Origin: Euperipatoides rowelli
Lineage: Eukaryota; Onychophora; Udeonychophora; Euonychophora; Peripatopsidae
Direction: 5' to 3' (one strand)
DNA: 11,080 nt
NCBI GenBank assembly: GCA_003024985.2
Contig: PXIH01S0131934.1
Shown: piece by piece, positions 1 to 8,411 of the stretch
Layout of the letters: every line of letters starts with the position of its first letter
How positions within the stretch are numbered: the stretch's first letter is position 1
Position numbers and translations under genes: made by a program
Notes under the pieces: model-generated
The model's input: the letters and a program-made list of their open reading frames with translations, nothing else
What the model was told of the DNA's origin: nothing
The model's database searches: none

Positions 1-119
1 TATTTTGAGTTCAAATTTAAATGATTTCCACTTGCCTGGTTTAGTTTATTATCAGGATCTTCATATTAATGCTAAAATCATTTATACTAAATTGATAAAA
101 AAAATGACAAGAAATGACC

Positions 120-265
120 AAAACATTTTTCCCTGCTTTCCTGTGCCCTGTTCATGTGCCACAGAACCTTAGGATTCTGCAGAACTCTGGTTAGGAAATG
201 CTGCTCCATTAGTTTATGAGGTATAATAGTTGCTCGGTTCATATTCCTGAAAGCAGTCTCTGAAC
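120..265 (-). other. GC-richer patch, possibly a fragment of an old dispersed repeat
   Basis: On the minus strand this reads as a string of phrases such as AGTTCTGCAGAATCCTAAGG followed by TTCTGTGGCACATGAACAGGG. The alternating 'ttctg..gaa..c.taaggttctgtgg' style resembles what is seen in decayed hAT-type DNA transposons in many animals. A 60-codon frame open on the minus strand (87-269) has no recognisable domain and I do not call it a gene. Confidence 0.2.
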
Positions 266-483
266 TCAAACAGCTAGACTTCAGCTTACTAGTCTACTGT
301 ATGAAACAAGAACTCCATTGCAAAACCAAGATAGAATAAATAGATTTTGACAATTAGCCCAGGAAGATTGACAATAAACAATATATATCACAACATTTCA
401 ATAGTATCCGATAAGATTTCAATAATAATATGGAGTAATTTATCAAAGCTGATGGGTTACATTGAAGAGCTAGAATGCGTAGA

Positions 484-513
484 CCTAGAAACGGGCGATA
501 CAATCCATATTTT
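484..513 (+). repeat. Left terminal inverted repeat of the MITE-like element
   Basis: This arm pairs with 751-779. The core CTAGAAACGGGC is identical in both arms, followed by one mismatch and then ATACAAT shared. A second AGCTAGAA lies just outside at about 469-476. Confidence 0.65.
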
Positions 514-750
514 AGTCACATGACCAAAACGGATAGCAGCTTTAATTTTTATTTACAGTCCTAACCTTACCGTTACCTTGAATCTTAACTCCAACTGTGT
601 TAAACCCACTATCCCCCAACCCTATGATAATCTAGATGTGAAATAAACCTTTTTCGATCGATTTCGATAATTTTAACACTAACTTCCATCAGCCTTACCA
701 TTAGCCAATAAATGGCTGTTTTGGGTTGAAATACAGGCGCAGTACGGCAA

Positions 751-779
751 AATGTGAATTGTATAGCCCGTTTCTAGCT
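751..779 (-). repeat. Right terminal inverted repeat of the MITE-like element
   Basis: This arm is the inverted partner of 484-513. Read on the plus strand it contains ATTGTATAGCCCGTTTCTAG, immediately followed by CT and then the possible TA duplication. Confidence 0.65.
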
Positions 780-781
780 TA

Positions 782-1383
782 AACTGTTGGAGTTGCCTTC
801 ACAACTTTACATTGTTGTACTCCTCATTGAATTTCATGAATTCCAACAAATGAAAAAAAAAAGAATATGAAAGGCTAGGTCTCACTTGACTGTTGGCATA
901 AAATTACATTAATATAAGCGAGATTTACTGTATATGAAGTTCTAAAATGAAATGCAGTTTTGCTTTTTTATATCTTCCATACAGTAGCTGTACTTTACCA
1001 CCATAGCTAGAAGTCTAATAGTAAATAAGATTGCTAATATGGTTAACTCAAATAAAAAGAAATATCTTCATGCAATTACTGTATGAAATAATTCCATTTA
1101 TAAAAAAAAGAGTAAATCATTTATCATTATGATAAATTATTATTTAACTATTTACTAAATTATAATAAGGGAAACAGGTATATAATGTTGTATAATGATG
1201 AATTGAGTATGAAACTGTAAATTATGTTATTTAGTATAAATTGTATTAGTTGTCATAAGTGTGTGCTAACACAATATTAGTAGAATCATCCAAGCTAACA
1301 CTAGTTATAATCAATAACAAACAATATTGAACTTTATTATGGCTAATGTGATAATTATATTGGGGCGTGATCAAGTAATAAAT
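782..1383. other. Gene-free AT-rich stretch
   Basis: No exon, RNA gene or transposon end is recognised. It carries three TACWGTA heptamers (926, 980, 1077) and a small odd-centred palindrome ATTTATCAT-T-ATGATAAAT at 1119-1137, which is within chance expectation for this composition. Confidence 0.6.
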
Positions 1384-2050
1384 CTCTTACCAAGGATTGT
1401 GCACAAACTTTGTTACTCTTGCCAGGGTCTGGACTTATAAAAAGTGCTCTTTCTAGAGGACATTTTCGTATTTGCAACATTCCATAAGACAAGCTACAAA
1501 CTTGGACCAATCATATGCTGTTACCATTTCCTTAGAAACTTACAAACAATTTGGCCTTGATTCAGCTGATAAAAGATCAGAGTGGACCGCAGTGGGAAAA
1601 AGTGTTTGGCTTATTTCTTATTGGCTCTTATTTTCATACAGTAGCCAATAATATTGTACATGCTTTTCTCAGGAATCTGCTGAATCCAGATTCAAAAGTA
1701 TAAAAGGAAATCCTTACTCTACATCGGGACTCTCAAATACCCATTTCAGGCTCTCAACCTCAGATTGCACCCTGCTCTCAATTTCTGTTAGCCATCCAGG
1801 CTTTGAATCTCTGTGGCTCAGAGAAAGTATTCTAGATAGATAGTATAGTTAACTAGCCATTGGCTCTGTAACAAACTTGGCACAGTATAAGTTCAAGATT
1901 ACCATTAAGTCTTGAACTTCCCCTTGTCCTTATTTCAATGAAGTCTAGGATGTGTCATCATATATTTTCAAGGCTACAATATAGCCAGAAGACCAACAAA
2001 AATCTCCAGGATTGTGATATCTATAATAAACTCCTGGTAAGAGTAAAATT
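1384..2050. other. Less AT-rich block loosely bounded by inverted CTCTTACCA-like motifs, possible old repeat
   Basis: CTCTTACCAAGGA at 1384 and TTACTCTTGCCAGGG at about 1413 are matched on the opposite strand near 2030-2046, where the reverse complement reads TTACTCTTACCAGGAG. The enclosed block of about 640 bp differs in composition from the flanks and holds the CCAAT/TATA arrangement, a 10-bp-stem hairpin at 1889-1919 and an AATAAA just inside the right end. I saw no matching target-site duplication and no coding sequence, so an identity as a transposon or solo LTR is unproven. Confidence 0.3.
1506..1740 (+). promoter_or_regulatory. Possible RNA polymerase II promoter: CCAAT motifs plus TATA box
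   Basis: A TATAAAAG box lies at 1699-1706. Upstream is CCAAT at about 1507, and at 1618-1651 a nine-base inverted pair TTATTGGCT/AGCCAATAA gives CCAAT motifs in both orientations. A start site would be expected near 1730, where CTCTCAA occurs three times (1730, 1751, 1775). No coding exon is recognised downstream, so this may be the promoter of an old transposon (for example a solo LTR) or a chance arrangement. Composition here is less AT-biased than the neighbours. Confidence 0.3.
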
Positions 2051-3289
2051 TCCTTCAATCTCTTTATCACGGTCTATTTAGAATTAACATACTAGATACT
2101 AGTGCTAGCCCACTAACCACTAAATTATAATTCTCGATACCGTTTTATATTTGTATAAGTTAGATGTAAGATATTCCTTTGTATATTTTCTATGATAATA
2201 ATTTATTCACATGAATAAACCATATTTGAATTACAAATCTGTTTCCTAGTCTCACTTCATATTGCATATATTTATCAACCATAATAAACTTCTCATAATT
2301 TGCAAACTTTTAGGTTAGAAATTGAACTCGCTTGAACAAGGATTCTAATCCATGATCTGTACTCTACATCATCGAATATAGGATCACAAATTGACAAAAA
2401 ATTGGGCCTGAACCAAGGCTTTTATGGTTTAAAATATACTAGCACCATGTAATTAATATGTTGAGAATTAACAATAACATTGTAAACATACATGGGATTA
2501 ATTCCATGTGCTTGCTATAAAAACAAAGCATGGGTTAAACAATACAAAAGTAAAGATAAACCATTGATCCAGCAAACAAAACTGGCGATCTATAACTAGA
2601 GAAATTAAAGATCCTAAAAATGTGATATCATAATTCACATGACTCAGGTCACACTTGCCTGGCTATTATATGACATCCTTTAAATATAAAAAAATATGAA
2701 ACATGGAGGAATTGCACTTAGTTAATCAGCAAATGTGAAAATTTTCTTTAAATCAAATAAAATGCTAAAGTCGGCTGGCCATGGTGCATATACTCGGTGA
2801 CAGAACTTTGGGCAATGAGATAGGGGTGGCTTACTTGAGGGCTATTCTATGGAATCTTATTGAGAAAATTACACTTTTTTTCATAACAATTTTCACAATG
2901 TTTACTTTATGTATAAATGATTAACTTCAGGTTTATATTATTCAGGAGCCATGAAAATTATTGTTGGTCTGGAAGTGAACCACCATCCACCCATTAATAA
3001 TTCCTGAAATAGAGACAGAAATGGATGAGATATGTAGACAGGAAATTTATTTAAAATTGCATTAATTTATGCCATATTGATTATCTTATAAATGCAAATA
3101 AGAACACCCCTTAGAATAATGTACTAAGTGTTTGAACACTATGTGAAATTTATGAGATAAGGGTTTATAAGTAAAAGAAAAGTAGAAAAATTATAACACA
3201 AGTTTTTAAAAAAAATATGCATTTATTTTATTGATTTACCTATGCTTGATATATTTTTAGGCCAACAAACAAAAAGAGGAAAAAACATT
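2051..3289. other. Gene-free AT-rich stretch
   Basis: No coding frame with splice signals or recognisable protein similarity was found on either strand. Minor palindromes occur at 2212-2229 (TTTATTCA-CA-TGAATAAA) and at 2490-2509 (ACATGGGATTAATTCCATGT, one mismatch). Both could be chance. Confidence 0.6.
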
Positions 3290-3560
3290 CTAAAAATTGA
3301 AAAAAAAAAGGCTTTTTATTACGCTGCCTGAAAAGCAGAAAGTTTTTCAAATGTTTTTTTTTTTCATGTTCACAAAAAATCACAAAAAAAACACCCACTT
3401 GATCTCCATAACACCACTTTGAAGTAAGGGGGTATTTTCTCTGTTACACATCATTGTCATAGATGTAATTTTTGATTTAGAAAGGCTTTATATTTTTAAT
3501 GTTAAACACTTTTTTTAGAAGTGGAAAAAAAAAAGAAAATATATTTAAAAAAAAAAAAAG
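3290..3560. repeat. Cluster of A and T homopolymers
   Basis: Within about 270 bases there are many runs of 7 to 13 A or T, for example around 3300-3309, 3352-3364, 3523-3533 and 3548-3560. No gene or recognisable transposon end is visible. It is low-complexity intergenic or intronic DNA and could include poly(A) tails of unrecognised retroelements. Confidence 0.7.
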
Positions 3561-3841
3561 TTTTGTTTTTATTATATTCGAACGTTAATTAAGATAAATT
3601 TCCCCAATTAATTTTAAAGTAATTAGTAGAACTAAATTTCTAGTTCTTATGAAGTTTTATTTATATATTTTAATCATTCATTACCTGACAATATTTTTTT
3701 TTCATACATAAATATATAGGTGACATTTATTTAATTAAGATATATTGAGATATATATCAGTGCAAACTGAACAACATAATTTAAAGCAGATATATTTATA
3801 GCCTGTAAAGTTAGCTTACTTCTTAAGCTCTCACAATAGTT

Positions 3842-3842
<1 letters not shown>

Positions 3843-3873
<31 letters not shown>
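3843..3873. repeat. (TTA)n microsatellite
   Basis: About ten uninterrupted copies of a TTA/ATT trinucleotide form a 31-base tract. No coding frame crosses it. Confidence 0.97.
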
Positions 3874-4170
3874 CTTGTACACATTTTCAGCTAAAAATAG
3901 TAAAGGTGCAATTCTTTATTTTAAATGTTAAAGAAAGCCATAGAATTTCAATGGCAGGAGTGAAACCTTTTAGATCTCAGTAATTACTATTTTTTTTTTC
4001 AATTCAGTTGGCTACTCCACCCTTTACAGATTAGAAATATCATCAGTTCACATCAAAATAGCATATTTATTGTTTCTTACAAGATTTACAGCATTTTAAT
4101 AATCAATGATATACGATATTGTTTTTCTTGTGAAAAGTCAGGATAACAGTTTTGATGAGGATGTGAAGGA

Positions 4171-4180
4171 GGGGGGGGGG
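4171..4180. repeat. Poly-G run
   Basis: Ten consecutive G residues follow AAGGA, conspicuous in such AT-rich DNA. This kind of run is prone to length polymorphism and sequencing error. Confidence 0.95.
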
Positions 4181-4914
4181 ATTATGGACAATGTTCTGCA
4201 ATTGTTGTAGATAAAAGATAGATTTATGGAAAGGAAAAAAGAACTATAACACAGCAATTTAATGATACTGCAACATTTTAGGATGTTTATCACTTTAGCC
4301 AACTCTTTTTGATTTTCTTGTGTCTAATTGGTCTTGGAATACTTAATTGGACCTTCAATAATACCATCAATCATAAATGCCAATCTCACTATTGTATAAA
4401 TAGAGTTCGGACTTTTATTAAAGAACAATGATAACTAACAAAACAAATAATTTGACACACTTTTTTCCCTTGCAAATAATGTCATTGGTCTTGGTATATT
4501 AAATGCGGGAAAAATAATTTTTCCCATACAAAACCTCAAGTGTAACGACTACGCTGAGTGCAACTTATAATTGCGAAAAACAGTGGAAGTCATAAAAGCT
4601 ATGTTGAATGTTTCATTAAAAAGAATAATTAAGGGGAGTCACTTTAATTTCTATGCCTTCCTGTACTGATCAATCGACTAATGAATTCATTTGACTCTGT
4701 CTTGAGAGGAAAAAATATCTTGGAAGAGAAGTGTTTGCCTACATACTGTAAGTTCTTTACTTCCTGGTAAAAACTCTTGAAAAGTTCCATGAAAAGCAGG
4801 GATGCACAAACATCACACATCACGCAGACAGGATTAACAAAGCACGCTAATGAGTATGATTGTGGCTAGATATTAATGCTTACAGTTTAATTTTGGAATG
4901 CTCACTTGTTCAAT

Positions 4915-5235
4915 GACTGTCCAGTCTTGGACAATTTTCTAATCACAGATATTTTTTCTTTTTCCATGCTCAGAAAATGCACATTAATAAAAAAGACTGA
5001 TGAACATCACAGAGAAACTGATTATACTCTAAGTCTCGACAACATTTTTCTATTCACTAATAGATTATTCCTCTTTCTCAATTCTCTGAAAATACACTTT
5101 AATAAAAAAGACAGATGAACAGCACAGATAAAACTGACTATCCAGTCTAAGTCTGGACAACATTTTTCTATTCACTGATAGATATTTATTTTTTCTCTGT
5201 GCTCTGAAAATACATGTGAATGAAAAAGACAAAAC
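4915..5235. repeat. Degenerate minisatellite, three tandem units of ~100-116 bp
   Basis: Three head-to-tail units begin at 4915, 5020 and 5136; the last is slightly incomplete. Shared blocks in order are GACT.TCCAGTCT near the start, a TCTGGACAACATTTTTCTAT-like block (degenerate in unit 1), TCACTGATAGAT-like, a T/C-rich stretch, CTCTGAAAATACA, and AATAAAAAAGACAGATGAAC followed by CACAGA.AAAACT. Units 2 and 3 resemble each other more than unit 1. Units 1 and 3 keep a small dyad at the start (TGTCCA/TGGACA at 4918-4933; TCCAG/CTGGA at 5141-5157), which is lost in unit 2. Open frames that cross this repeat on either strand come from the repetition and do not look like genes. Confidence 0.85.
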
Positions 5236-5680
5236 CTTTGCCAGTTTCCCGGATGTTATGAGCCACACCGAAAATAAATCCTAAAATTTTAATAATTTAG
5301 CTTTAAAACTGTGGAAAAAAAATGAGTGAAGTTTTAATATTTTTGCCATAATTTTTTAAAAAGAAGTGGTAGAGACCTTAAGCAAAAGTCAAATCATTAG
5401 TTTGGAACTTCATCAGTCATTAATATAGCATTCTGAGAGTTGACATTAAATAACGTGAAAATTGTGATGGGGTGTTGAGCATCGTGAAACAGAAATACAA
5501 TACATGACTGAATTTTCGACGTTAAAATAAGTCTTACCGCTGCTATGTTAAAATGTATAAACATGAAACAAATATATTAAATATAACAAATACTCAAAAT
5601 ATAACACAAAACATACTCGCAATTTTACCAACAATTTGATTAATTCTTTGTGAAAATTTAGGAGGAGTCTAAAGGATTAG
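5236..5680. other. Gene-free stretch between the minisatellite and the LINE relic
   Basis: I searched this for the missing upstream part of the reverse transcriptase (the YADD block and the palm domain) in all frames and saw none. This supports 5' truncation of the LINE close to 5681-5700. No other feature was recognised. Confidence 0.6.
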
Positions 5681-6415
5681 GTGTGCAAAAAAAAAGTTAA
5701 ATTAACTTTGAAAGATATCCAGAAGCCTTCTTTAGGCTTGAAGACTGTAGTAATTCATTACGGTATCAAAAATACTAATAATAAATATTTTTTATATAAC
5801 ATTGAAATAAAAGAAGTTGATTTTGGTAAAGGTTTGGGAGTTACATATGATACAAATTTAAAATTCGATAAGCATTTCTAGGTCATAAATCCTAAGTTGA
5901 AAAGGACATTTGGTTTTGTTAGAGGTAACATAAAAAACCTGGGTAGAGAGGCTTTTGAATGTATATATAGATATTACATTCAATCAGTTCTTGATTATGG
6001 TTTCAGTGTCGTCTTTTATAAAGATGGCAATGCTTTTAAGTGTTTGGATAAGACGTATAGACAATTTACAAAGAAAGTAAGGGATTTCAAAAATTAAACC
6101 ATATAAAGACAGAGCAAAACAATTGGACCTGCTAAGACCTAGTTTAAAATTATCTAAAAAAATGACTTAATTTTTATTTTTAAAGAACTAGTTATGAAAA
6201 ATATTAATAATTTGTTTATTCTTAATAATAGAACTAATCTTAGATCACTTAGGTACTGCATTAAGTTTCCTTACAGTAAAAATAAATTTTACATAAGATC
6301 TGTTTTTAGAAGAAACATCACTGTGTAGAATAGACTTCCAAGGGATTTTTTTGACATTGGTTTTAGTGGGTTTAAATGTAATCTAGAAAAATATATTAAA
6401 GACAGACATGACTGA
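5681..6415 (+). pseudogene. C-terminal part of a CR1/Jockey-like non-LTR retrotransposon reverse transcriptase ORF, degenerate
   Basis: The plus-strand frame starting at 5681 reads as the thumb and C-terminal region of a LINE reverse transcriptase. Blocks in order are KTVVIHYG (like the family's K.VMHFG), GLGVTYDTNLKFDKH (like DLGV..D..LKF..H), INPKLKRTFGFVRG, ECIYRYYIQSVLDYG (like LY...V.P.LEY), YKDRAKQLDLLRPSL (like Y..RL..L.LPSL), LIFIFKELV and NRLPRDFF (like WN.LP.E.V), ending in FKCNLEKYI before TGA at 6413-6415. Defects are an in-frame TAG at 5879, an in-frame TAG at 6326 (where a tryptophan is usual), and a stretch from about 6093 to 6160 that continues in another frame before the original frame resumes. 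The catalytic YADD region, the endonuclease and ORF1 are absent, so this is a 5'-truncated dead copy. Clade assignment (CR1, Jockey or a relative) is by eye and uncertain. Confidence 0.85.
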
Positions 6416-6640
6416 GATTCCATTGTGAACACAACTTTAATTTCACATTTAAGTGATCTTAACTGTTTTTAATGAGTTTTCTCAATATTTTTTTTTTTCC
6501 GTTTGTTATTATATTGCTTTTTCCTCAGTTGTAATATATTTTGCTTTTATGCTTTATTGTTGTTTTATTGTTTTTGTTGTATTTTTCTCATGACTACTGT
6601 ACAGGTTATTTTACTTAAACTTTAATCTAAATAAATAAAT
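5681..6640 (+). mobile_element. 5'-truncated LINE insertion with 3' UTR and TAAA-like tail
   Basis: The element comprises the reverse transcriptase C-terminus, about 200 bp of T-rich 3' UTR after the stop at 6413, and a terminal AATAAATAAAT at about 6629-6640. Such short tandem TAAA tails are typical of CR1-type elements, which lack a long poly(A). The 5' edge is set by loss of recognisable reverse transcriptase sequence and may be some tens of bases off; the first codons (about 5681-5735) match the family poorly. I could not find a convincing target-site duplication. Severe 5' truncation is the usual outcome of target-primed reverse transcription. Confidence 0.75.
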
Positions 6641-7383
6641 TTACAGTAGGCTATATAGTACAGTGTAATAACTTCAAAGATGCAATACTTATACTTGTTA
6701 TAAATCCTTGTACTTGCACAGTAAAAACTTAAATTTTACTAGTTTGGTATTATGTAGAAAAATTCTTGAATAAAATAATACAGTAGCTGGAGGGAACAAA
6801 ATAATAGAGAACTGCATAAAGATCAGGCACAATTGAAGTCAAGGTTATATCTGATGATGAACCTGGTCCTGATCAATCCCATTTGGAAACATAATTGTAA
6901 CAAATCAAGATATTAGATAAGAAGCAGATAACAAACAGTCTTCAGCATTTAGGGTAAAGGTAGGTCACAGCCCAACTTCATATTATACTTTTTCAAATTA
7001 TGTAGTTTTCTGTATTATCATGAATCGGGTGATTGCCTTAAGACCTCACCATTTTTAAAAGTACAAAAGAAACTAAATTCTTCTTGTTACATATGTGACC
7101 GCTGACATGTCATACAGCCCTACTCATTCTCTTTTTCTTTCTTTTTCCTCCAAAATAGAGAGGGGTGTAGAATGAGCATTTATGGATTGATGCAACTCAG
7201 CATACTTTTACACAAGTATTAATTCTCTCCCTCTTATTTTTGGTAGCATTGAAAAATAAGACTCCATATTTTATTTAGTTTAGAGCAATCATTATTAGAG
7301 CCATTATGATCTACTTCATATCAAATATAGACTACATTGTACAATTATTAAATTAAAAAAATAATAATATATGCAACAAGTCT
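6641..7383. other. Gene-free AT-rich stretch
   Basis: No gene was recognised. TACAGTAG occurs at 6642 and 6779. A pyrimidine-only tract lies at about 7127-7150 (CTTTTTCTTTCTTTTTCCTCC); it could act as an intron polypyrimidine tract, but no credible exon follows. Confidence 0.55.
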
Positions 7384-7440
7384 TTGCACGGCTGCTCCTC
7401 CGTCAAAATGACGGTCGGTCAAAAAGGGCACCATTATTAG
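7384..7440 (+). other. GC-richer hairpin segment abutting the 18S-like fragment
   Basis: This short stretch is clearly richer in G and C than its surroundings and ends directly at the 18S-like start. It contains the perfect small hairpin CCGTCA-AAA-TGACGG at 7400-7414 followed by GGTCGGTC. It might be the end of the 5' external transcribed spacer carried along with the 18S piece, or the head of a composite repeat. Spacers are not conserved enough to recognise by eye, so this is inference from position and composition. Confidence 0.35.
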
Positions 7441-7441
7441 C

Positions 7442-7508
7442 TATCTGGTTGATCCTGTCAGTAGTTATACGATAATTTAAAAGATTAAGCCATGCACATC
7501 TGATGTAC
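7442..7508 (+). pseudogene. Degenerate fragment of the 5' end of 18S (SSU) rRNA
   Basis: The segment starts TATCTGGTTGATCCTGTCAG, against the near-universal eukaryotic 18S start TACCTGGTTGATCCTGCCAG. It continues through AAGATTAAGCCATGCA, which is identical to the conserved 18S block. Aligned by eye to the well-known first 65 or so bases of metazoan 18S there is no gap until about base 60 and roughly 80 percent identity; many changes are C to T or G to A. After 7508 similarity fades, though a TTAAAT..AGTTAT-like stretch near 7526-7542 may be a gapped continuation. This is a dispersed rDNA fragment and not a working gene, since the rest of the 18S is missing. Confidence 0.85.
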
Positions 7509-8317
7509 TTTTTATGATATAAGAAGTTAAATATAGTAGTTATCAAAGACTTTCAGAGTCTATGTTTAGAAAGAGGACTAGAAGGGATTAACTTTGAGCT
7601 TGTCAATAGAGCTGAGTAGTATCTATTGAATCTCAGTGAACACAATAAATAAAACTAAATTAGTGTGAGGAATAGCTGTGTTGTACCAACACAGTTCTTG
7701 CCTTTTTTGACACGGCCTTTGATATTTTATAATAAACATCTTGTTAATGTGATTTGTAAAGTGTGCAAGGCAATCGACTCCCCTTATGCAAATTAATGTT
7801 AATTCTTGTATTTTATATTTGCAAGTATGCATGATCTTTGTTATTAAAGAACGTAGCATATCTCTTGTTTGGACTGACTTCCATCATACCAGTCTTTTAT
7901 TTTTGTTAAATTTTTATTATAATCAATTGAATGTTCAATACAAATGAGAATTATATGCTAATTGTTATTTATTGACAGGATATGATTAAAGATATTAATA
8001 TTTGCAAAACTGTCTCATGTGGCAAGCACGAGGTGTCACAAATGAATGTAGAAACGATTAACATAGGATTAACAAATCATTAAAGTTCAAATACTTATTC
8101 CAATAAGACTGAAGGTTTTACAACATGATTCAAATCAATTTACTCACATGTATCAAGTCATCAATCAATGGGCTGCAACCACATAAATTCAATAATACTG
8201 AAACATCAGTCTACAGCAGCTATTACGGTATTTCACAATTACCCACAATACCAAAAATCATGTTTTCATCTCCACTCTCGTATACAAGATTAATTATAAC
8301 ATTTTAACAACAACAGA
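7509..8317. other. Unrecognised stretch with short open frames on both strands
   Basis: A 78-codon frame is open on the minus strand (7623-7859) and a 60-codon frame on the plus strand (8125-8307). Neither shows a family motif, signal peptide or splice-site support. The minus-strand stretch around 7650-7800 is slightly less AT-rich and could be a decayed element, but I cannot name it. Confidence 0.5.
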
Positions 8318-8411
8318 ACAGCATCAATGCTATACACTCGTATTTATCACAAATGCAATACAAGACAGCATCAATGCTATAAATTTTTATTCACTACAAA
8401 TACAATGTGTG
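8318..8411. repeat. 47-bp tandem duplication
   Basis: The 17-base block ACAGCATCAATGCTATA occurs at 8318 and again at 8365. Each copy is followed by a related A/T-rich remainder: CTCGTATTTATCACAAATGCAATACA in the first and a TTTTTATTCACTACAAATACAAT-like version in the second. The two units are the same length to within a base or so, with about ten differences, so this is a moderately old tandem duplication. Confidence 0.8.

Larger units (their letters stand above)
482..779. mobile_element. MITE-like element with ~30-bp imperfect terminal inverted repeats
   Basis: The left end at about 484-513 contains CTAGAAACGGGCGATACAAT. The right end at about 751-779 contains, on the opposite strand, CTAGAAACGGGCTATACAAT. 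Beyond that the two ends continue to agree (CCATATTTT against TCACATTTT), giving about 30 paired positions with roughly four mismatches. TA dinucleotides at 480-481 and 780-781 flank the ends and could be a TA target duplication as left by Tc1/mariner-type transposases; the spacing differs by one base between ends. The interior has no coding potential and includes a strongly C-rich, G-poor strand at about 559-624 and the palindrome TCGATCGA. Length, TIRs and lack of an ORF fit a miniature inverted-repeat element. The superfamily is not certain. Confidence 0.65.
3561..4914. other. Gene-free AT-rich stretch with simple repeats
   Basis: Apart from the TTA microsatellite and the G run there is no recognised gene. 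A phrase ATTGGTCTTGG recurs at 4327 and 4484, and a tight palindrome GGGAAAAAT-A-ATTTTTCCC sits at 4507-4525. Neither is enough to define an element. Confidence 0.55.

Noticed and set aside
87-269. Minus-strand 60-codon open frame
   Set aside because: No domain, no splice support and odd composition; at most part of an old repeat.
1119-1137. Palindrome ATTTATCATTATGATAAAT
   Set aside because: AT-only style palindrome within chance expectation.
1889-1919. 10-bp stem AAGTTCAAGA/TCTTGAACTT with 11-nt loop
   Set aside because: Stems of this length are expected by chance in 11 kb at this base composition.
2490-2509. 20-base imperfect palindrome ACATGGGATTAATTCCATGT
   Set aside because: One mismatch and no context; likely chance.
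4326-4500. Repeated phrase ATTGGTCTTGG about 157 bases apart
   Set aside because: The similarity does not extend far enough to define a duplication.
4507-4525. Palindrome GGGAAAAATAATTTTTCCC
   Set aside because: Nine-base arms with a one-base centre are within chance expectation; not tied to any gene or element end.
4906-5118. Plus-strand 70-codon open frame
   Set aside because: It lies across the minisatellite and its periodic peptide follows from the DNA repeat.
5065-5268. Minus-strand 67-codon open frame
   Set aside because: Also runs through the minisatellite, with no recognisable motif.
7623-7859. Minus-strand 78-codon open frame
   Set aside because: The longest minus-strand frame, but I see no family motif or flanking splice sites; it could be a decayed element but cannot be named.
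8125-8307. Plus-strand 60-codon open frame
   Set aside because: Low-complexity composition and no splice-site or motif support.
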